NCBI GenBank assembly: GCA_917880885.1
Contig: OU862907.1
Span: 70,737,072 to 70,801,071 of the forward strand
Source: Limnephilus marmoratus
Lineage: Eukaryota > Arthropoda > Insecta > Trichoptera > Limnephilidae
Direction of reading: 5' to 3'
DNA length: 64,000 bases
Below, piece by piece: positions 47,201 through 56,200 of this stretch. The notes below the pieces were generated by a model that made no database searches, was not told the origin of the DNA, and saw only the letters and a list, made by a program, of their open reading frames with translations. The position numbers and the translations under genes are program-made. Numbering within the stretch: the first letter of the stretch is position 1; each line of letters opens with the position of its first letter.

Positions 47201-50200
47201 CACTTTTCTTTCAAAAGTATCCAGCATTTCAACCATCTTTACCGTCAGTGTCAGCGCCTCACATCCATATGCCAAAGGCGTCTACTGATATCTACAGGAA
47301 TTCCAAAAACTGAAAAAATCAAACTAATATCTATGAGAACCAAAGTGTTGACGAATATCTACAGCTCAAACTGTTGACTTATATCATGAGAACCAAAGTG
47401 TTGACGAATTTCTACAGCTCAAACTGCTGACTAATATCTATGAGAACCAAAGTGTTGACGAATATCTACAGCACTGGCAGAGGTTAGATTTGCAATTATG
47501 TATAGCATATTGGAATAACGTAATATTGCGTATGCAGTTTAAAAAACTTAATTTATGTAAGTATATATGTACAAATCCCTTATATCTGACTATTGGACAC
47601 ATTTTGCTGATTAGTCCAACCTACGCTCTGTAGATATTAGTCAACACTGGGACCGTCGTAGATATTCGTCTGACCTTGCTCTGTAGATATTAGTCAACAC
47701 TCTGAAGTTCGTAGATATTAGTTCAACATATGAGCTGTAGATATTCGTCCGACATACAGGCTGTAATATTAGTATCTGGAGTCGTTCCGTAATGCTCGAT
47801 GGTTTGTCGATGAGTTTTTCTGCTTGCCGAGAGGGCCGGCTAGCGTTCATTGTGTATATGGACGCGCGCATTTTGGTACTTGCAACCTTACCGTGAGAGG
47901 CGACAATACAAGCAGTGTGAAATTATTATTGTTGCTGGTATGCACATGCGACGGGCATATCCAGTGTATCTCGTATTCGATCTCGTACCGAATCGCATAT
48001 TATTTTCGGCCTATCGTATTTCATCTCGTACTGAATCATATGTGATCATCGGACTTTTGTGTATGTGTTTCATAACGCTTAATAAGAACTCGATAGGTTT
48101 GTTCTGATTCACGTACAAAGGCCAGAATTCAAACCTATTGGTGAATTTCGCACACTGGGTGCTTATATTGGCTGAAAATTGCCAGTTGTCAGCCGTTGTT
48201 AAGGAGCCAAAACAAGTGTTTGTTTTTCGTTAGTCTTCTCATCTTAACGCAGCTGTCCACATTACCGTTTATATTGTGACAAGCTATCGTGACTCCATAG
48301 TGAATTTACCGCCGGTAATTCATCCCCATCGTAATAAAACTAACAACTGCCTGTGGACCATCCAGAAACAGTCAATCGACCACGAGGGATCCACAAACCG
48401 GGCAAGATTGCCATCAAATTATCGCAAGTCCCTTTGTGAAATACCTTTGCTATTTGTTTCAGTAAACGTATCATATCGAAATCCACAGGCATAACTCGTA
48501 TAGAGTGAACATTCAGCTTCACTCTAACCCTTGTAATGTGGTGCCATCAACGCGCTAATCTTACAGTATGTGAACGTCTGTGTATTCGTAAATTTATCGA
48601 TTATCAAACTCTAAATAAACCACGGCTGCCGGTGGAGGAAGATGCCTGACCACGTTACCAAGTGCATCCAGTGGAGACCAAAACGTACGTACCTATTGTG
48701 ATATTACCGGTGCATTAATAGTAATTTTAAATAAATTTGGTAGTTTAACGCGTGGATATTCCATACCATTCTGAACCAGTGCATTAGCATGAAACATGTA
48801 TACACTTGACATAATGTCACGTGATAAAGGATCGCTTCGACAACTTGTTCTTGAGTTCAAGAGCTCGGCTGTGGAATGATTTACCGGCTTCTGTTCCTCC
48901 TTCCTACAACATGGGTATCTTCTAAACTAAAGTTCATTCCTTCCTCTCCTCAAAAAGACCCTTCACATATAACACAGGCCCTGAGGGAAATTATTTTCTT
49001 CAGGTCTCATGTGTCGAGTTAATGTAAAAAATAAATAAATTAAGAGCAATTTCACGATTTAACCAGTCAGCGGCCGAAAATCCACATTTCGTCGAAAGTT
49101 GTTCTTACGATCGTGCAGGGCGGTTACAATAAGAAAGATTAATTATTCTCCGTACCAGATTTTTAAAATTATAACTCAATATCGATTTTATTTCATTCCA
49201 AATTTGTTTTAATTTATACCTACATCCAAAAATGCTGAAAGGCGTGATGATAAAACTATTAAAATAATGCACTTTTTGTAATTATTTTTTGAATATAAGT
49301 ATTTATCATTTTTCAATAATGTATAAGTAAAATAAGATGTGAAAAAAAAATCTGAAATATTTTAGTTTGCAAGTGCGCAAATAAATATATAAACGGACAA
49401 ATTTCGTCAAGAAAAGCATATACGTATATATTTTTTAATGATTTAATTTAAACTAAAATTAAAATTCTGAAACATGTGATACCTATACAACGTGTCCGGA
49501 AACTCGTAGTACAAGCGGGAAACTGGTGAATCTACATCACGTAGAGAACCCAAAAAACTTGTTTTTTTCGATCTCAGCATTTCGACTTTAATATTATTTT
49601 TTTTATATTTTTCCATTTTTTCGGCAACTAAAGGGTTAAAAAAACTTTTGAGCCCGGTTTACCCTTCGATGCATTTTATAAGACATTAATTTAACCAAAA
49701 AAATTCCAACTTCGGACCCGATTTACTCGAAAACGGAAGCTCAAATCGAAAAAAGTTATACCACAAAATCGACTCCAAATGTGATGTGGAGTCTCCAGTT
49801 TCCCGCTTGTACTACGAGTTTCCGGACACCTTGTATAATGTATAGATTTATTTTACTGCATGATTATATGATTTGAAATGATTGTGGTATTAGATCCTTA
49901 CATATGAAATTGGCGTTATGTATGGGAGGAACATAAAGTCGATTTTTTTTTTTAATATAATATATTTATTTAATCAAAGTATGTACCATTGCTATCTATG
50001 CACTTTTGCCATCTTATAGGTAGTTCATCGATCCCTTTACTAAAAAAACCATTCGGACGGGAATCAATAAAATCTTTGAAGGCCGTTTGGACTGCCCCAT
50101 CGGAGTTGAATTTTTTCCCTTGCAAGAAGTTATCCAAATTTAAAAAAATGATAATCTGTTGCGGCAAGGCCTGGAGAGTACGGTGGATGTCTTAGACATT

Positions 50201-53200
50201 AAAATTAAAGCTCCTCTAATTTGGTAGCCGTCTGTTGTGCAGTGTGTGGTCTAGCGTTCTAACGCGCATTTGTTGATTTACTTCACTCAATTCGTGAGGT
50301 ACCCACCTTACAAGCTTTTTCACCTTCAAGTGGATTAAAACGGTTTTAATTATAAGACCTGCAGCTAACTCGGATGTGGTTTGCGATGGATCCGCTTCCA
50401 CAATAGCCTTCAATTCATCATTATCAACTTTGGTCTCCCGCCGTCCACGGGGCTTGTTCTGCAGGTCGAAATTTCCAGAACGAAAACGTTGGAACCAAAA
50501 ACGCAATGTGTTTTCTTTTGCGGCACCGTCGCCATACACATCATTAATCCTTCGAGCCGTTTCTGCAGCACTGGTGCCACGGTGGAACTCGCACTCGTAA
50601 ATAATGCGATATTTCAAGTTTTCCATTTTCTAAACTAAGTGACGCAAAGAAAAAAAACAATTAAGGAAAAACAAATGAATTATAATTTTCGAAACAATTA
50701 CATGAGTAAATAGGTGTATAAATTTGAATTTGGAATTCCTAACCAAAGAGAAGATATTTGAGATCAAAGTTGCCAGTACGGCAAAACGCCAATTTCATAT
50801 GTAAGGACCTAATATAATATAAAATCTTTTTTGAAAATTTAACAAATCTGCCAACGACCTGTGGTATAACCTTATTATACTAAAAATTAACATTTTTTCT
50901 CAAAATTTAAAACATGCGAATGCTAGATAAAAGAACAATCTTCCGAAATCCATTTATAATTTTGTTGTGGAAACGAGTCAATACGTCTAAAATCTGATTT
51001 AAAAATGACATACTTCTGGTTTTCTTTGGTAATACCCTCTTGAGTAATTTGAGTAAAGATCAATAAGAGTGTTTGTTTTTCCATACCAGAGTCCTCCTCG
51101 CGCAGTTCTTGAATAGCTGCGCGATCTCTAGCGGAGCACAAGCGCCGGAGCTCAGCGATGACGCCGTGCAGTTCTGTCATTCGCTCCTCGGAAGACCTCG
51201 CCTGCAGCGCCAGGGTGTTGCGCAATCTGCCGCACTCACCCTGAAACAACAACAACACTCACATTCTTTTCTTTGGGAATATGCATCACAGTATTAATAG
51301 GCTAGAGACTGTACGGTTGAAATTTACCAAACTGGCTAAAAATACAACTCTGACGCAAAAATACAAACGAACTTTTGTAATAGAACCGTATTAAAGCAAT
51401 GCCAAAGGATGGCGCCAATTACATTAACAGCTGGCAGGCGTAAATACTACAGATTTGTAATTTCGCGCATCTCTCTGGAGAGATTGACGATAATATGATT
51501 ATTGTTGTAACTGGCAGTTGTGAATATTTATTTATTTGTTATATTTTTATGTAAAGGCCTATTTAGCCTATTTAGGCTTTTACATAAGGGGTCGTCCATT
51601 AATCACATGAGGCTCGAAAGGGGGGGGGGGGAGATATCACGTGTATTTATTTTTCGTGATAAAATTCTGAAAATTTAAAAATACTTTGGACTAAAAAAAT
51701 ACACGTGATTTTGTGGAGGGGGGGATTAGTCTAAAACCTCACCACATATCACCAAGGGGGGGGGGGGGAGGTCAAAAAGTTGCTAAAAAAAATCACGTGA
51801 TTAATGGACGACCCTAAATATAACAATATTTACGAAATTATACTCGTAAATAGTGCAGGAAACAACTGTTTAAAACACTTGCACAAAAATAAATATAAAG
51901 TAAAAATATTATTGAATTTGATCTACACAGTACATATGTAGGTACAAAATATACAAAATCCAAAATAGTTTTTTTCGGCTAAAGTTCGGTTTATGGGGGA
52001 AATTCCTAAAAAATAAAACTAGTTATTTTTATACTAATTTTGGGTCGGGGAATCCGAATCTGAAAGAATTAGGCGGCGGAAAGCAATATTAACTGAGTTA
52101 CACGACTTTAAAATTTTTTATACACACACAGGAAAATAGTCATTTTGGAAGCATTCTGATTCCTACAAAATCAAACTAGTTATTTTTATACTAACTATGG
52201 GCCGGGGAATCCGAATCTGAAAGAATTAGGCGGCGGCAAGCAATATTAACTGAATTACACGACTTTAAAATTTTCTATACACACACATGAAAATATTCAT
52301 TTCGGAAGCTGATTTTGACACACGAAGTACACGAAGATCATAGAAAACAAGATAACATAGATGTTTTTACCACACAAAATTAAGTGTTGCCATTAAGCAG
52401 TAATATTAATAACGTAAAATAACATGTTTATATTTTAAGTACTTATTTTTTATAAATTCTACTCACTTTTGTATCACAAACCATGTTACATAAACCCAGC
52501 GTAGCTGCTAAACTACTTGAAAACAGGGATGTTTTTTTGCCGTGACGCGAGCAGGCGGTATAAAGGGGCACAAACCATGTTACACAAACCTAGCGTAGCC
52601 GTTAAACTACTTGAAAACAGGGATGTTTTTTTGCCGTGACGCGAGCAGGCGGTATAAAGGGGCACAAACCATGTTACACAAACCTAGCGTAGCCGCTAAA
52701 CTACTCGAAAACAGGGATGTTTTTTTGCCGTGACGCGAGCAGGCGGTATAAAGGGGCACAAACCATATTACACAAACCTAGCGTAGCCGCTAAACTACTC
52801 GAAAACAGGGATGTTTTTTTGCCGTGACGCGAGCAGGCGGTATAAAGGGGCACAAACCATGTTACACAAACCTAGCGTAGCCGTTAAACTACTTGAAAAC
52901 AGGGATGTTTTTTAAAATTGACGCGAGCAGGCGGTATAAAGGGGCACAAACCATGTTACACAAACCTAGCGTAGCCGTTAAACTACTTGAAAACAGGGAT
53001 GTTTTTTAAAATTGACGCGAGCAGGCGGTATAAAGGGGCATAAACCATGTTACACAAACCTAGCGTTAGGTTAGGTTAGGTTACGCATTTTTAAGACTAC
53101 GGATTTTCATACTTTTGGTTTAAGAATACGGCCGTTGAGATAGTCGTAATTCATAATATAGGGATAAATATTTTTGAGACTTGGTAACACTGCCAGCACA

Positions 53201-56200
53201 TGTTTTTCTACATTTCTTGTTTTTCTATGATTTTGTACTGCGTGTGTCAAAATCAGCTTCCGAAATGAATATTTTCATGTGTGTGTGTATAGAAAATTTT
53301 AAAGCCGTGTAATTTAGTTAATATTGCTTGCCGCCGCCTAATTCTTTCAGATTCGGATTCCTCGGCCCATAGTTAGTATAAAAATAACTAGTTTGATTTT
53401 GTAGGAATCAGAATGCTTCCAAAATGACTATTTTCCTGTGTGTGTATAAAAAATTTTAAAGTCGTGTAACTCAGTTAATATTGCTTTCCGCCGCCTAATT
53501 CTTTCAGATTCGGTTTTTCCGGCCCATAATTAGTATAAAAAAATATATATATATTTTTTACGAATTTCCCCCACAAACCGAATTTTTTCCTTTTTTTCTT
53601 TCAGCCGACAAAATACTGAAAATGTTAGTCAATTTAAATAACTTAATCAAAATATTCTCCTACTTGATGAAAACAACTTTAACAAGGTATGGCTTATATA
53701 TAATGTTCTCCAAAATGACCTTGAAAAAAATCACATCTTTCAGATCCTTTCAAAGACATAAAGAAATCATACCTTGGTTCGGAAAACAATTTTTAATGTT
53801 CTCAAAAGTTGTCTTGATAGAAGCGAATTCCTGTGATATCTTGAACGAAACCATTCCTTTGTTAAGAATATTATGAGCAAAATATACAATTTGGCTGTCC
53901 TGAAACGGGTATCCTTCCCAGTTGGACAAAGTATCATTTTATAATGTATTGTAATATACATGCATATATAAATAAAAAATTAAAATTAAAATTGATGTAC
54001 TAAATACATCAACAACATCGGAGTATTTGTTTCCTAGCTGTTAAATCCGTCTCATAGGAGTGTAATATTGGGACGTTGATGTAGAATTGCTACAATAATA
54101 TGGTAGGTACTGTCTTGTAACTGACCTGCCTGGAGTATGAAAAGAGATTACAGATTACAAGAGATTACATATAATATATATGAAGTAATTGCCTGTCACG
54201 GTGACAAGTTGTCACTGGATCACAGTGGATCCGAGGAACCGGCTATTTTCTGAACCGGATTTATAAAATGGTCACCAACACTCAAACAAGGCTAAGCCGA
54301 ACCAAACCAAAAACTGCTAGTTAATATTGTTACAATTAAATACACAGTCAAATAAATACAAGTTCTCATACCAAATACCCTAAAACAACGGTAGGCAATT
54401 AGTTTTGTAAGCAACGTCACTCGCACGCGTGCGAGCCTGCTCAATCAGTGCGCTTGTGACTGCCCGTCTGATCGCCCATCGTCGTCGTGCTTCATGTCAT
54501 GCCTAGCAGCAGCATCTTACAGGTTTCAAACCTTATCTGAAGCAAAGATATGTGTTCAAAATTGACAGGCTACTGACATCTGTGGTTTGCTTGAGTAAAC
54601 TCCGATTGAGTTATCACAGACCAACAAGATGGTGTGAGCCTTTGCTAAGAGTTCAAGTCGGTACTTTAGGAAATTGTTTTAAGGCGATCCACTAGTTCAG
54701 GAACAAATCGAAATCGGAATTCACACCCTTTATGGGAGGAGTTTAAAAATACTTGAGAAAAAGCTTTTGGAAAGGTCAGAAAAGGTATTTGATAATTTTT
54801 ACGCATTGTTTATTGTAAGAAAACTGAAATTTAAAATTGATTTCACGAAACTAAGCGACGCGGAATAACACGACTGTCTCCAACGCCGGTTGGGGCGTGA
54901 CTGATACGAAATACGTGTTGCTGCATGGTTCTTGTGCCCATCCATAAAGGTCACTTCAAGAATCCAAATTCATAGAGTGCGGGCCGTATTGATTGATGTC
55001 AAAAATAACAACGAGAAAATGCATATTTTATTTTATTTTGTTAAGTTAGGGCGTATATATCAATTTTTTTATTATTATAAAAGAAACTAAATTTTCCATA
55101 TTATACAATAAAACCAAATCCGAAAAGGGGTTTATAAATAGGAGAGTTTGGACTTGAAAGTGTTTTTTATAGATCTTATACTTTATTTTTTTAAAGGCTT
55201 AAAAAGACTTTAACGGCCAAGGTATGTTCTACACGCAGTATTTAATTGAAGCATCTATAATACTTCTAAGCTATCAAATTTTCAAAACAAAAACATGTGA
55301 TTTTGTATGATTTTGCATTATTTAGTATGGCTTCATCTTAACCTTTAACTATGGACGTCGGGTCTCAGAGGCCCAACCCCTTCTTCAATTTCTCGGAATA
55401 AACACCTTCCCCGCGCGTGCCATCCCCGCGTGTCTCAGTAGCTTCAGTTTTAGTTGTGTTATGACCAAGGAGGGAGAAGGTCGCGTCATCCGGCACTTAT
55501 TACGTGAGTAATAATCATTTAAAATTTGATCAGGGCCTGGGAGACTCGTTGACTATTATTTTATTTCTATTTTATTTTTTTACTACTTTTATTTTATTTC
55601 TTTCAGAAGTTTTTTTTATGACTTTTTGTTACTGTTTCTTTTATTAGCTACGAAAAATTATTGGTTTTGATTTTTGTAATACCTACTATAATTAAGGAGC
55701 CTTAATATGATCTCAAGTCAATTAAGACTGAAAACTGACTAGGTTTGTTAAATTTGGAGATAATTATTAAAATATGAATAAAAGTTGATTATTTTTATTA
55801 CTCGATCTTTTATTTATAAATACTTTATACATATAAACTCCTTGCTAAAGTCAGATTGGTCCAGGTTTGAAAATTAGAAGAATTTTATGAAGGGGTCTGT
55901 GTGACCCGACGTCCATGGGAGTGTGATTTTTTTTTCACGTCCATAGTTAAAGGTTAACTACGAGACATGTTTACTAACACTTGCAAAATGTCAGTTGTTG
56001 TGGTAGATGTTTACCTTATAAAAAGGCTCGCTTCTGGTTTTTAGTGTTCTTTTTCTACGCAAAGTTTAAATATTAAATAACCGCCAATTGGGTCCGGTGC
56101 ATTTAGTATTCACACCGTTATTTTATATATTAAAACATGTTGTCTCATCCTTACATTTTTAACAATATGATTTTAGATTTTCATGGCCAAAAGTATTATC

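Larger units (their letters stand above)
49893..50809 (-). mobile_element. Internally deleted mariner (mellifera-type)
   Basis: Ends 'gatccttacatatgaaattg' and, reversed, 'ggtccttacatatgaaattg' are flanked by TA. Repeat G copy 1 shows the empty site 'gtggtataatacaaaatc'. At 917 bp it is shorter than the usual 1.3 kb. Confidence 0.9.
49058..51056. repeat. Dispersed repeat G, copy 2 (interrupted twice)
   Basis: Matches 25,619-25,991 and 28,322-28,676. It is empty for the 2.3-kb element but carries a MITE (49,496-49,835) and a deleted mariner (49,893-50,809). It ends about 30 bp from MCC-like exon b. Confidence 0.8.

Noticed and set aside
48240..48730. Possible solo LTR or unknown gene
   Set aside because: Composition differs somewhat from its surroundings, but no repeat copy, LTR ends or coding frame could be shown.
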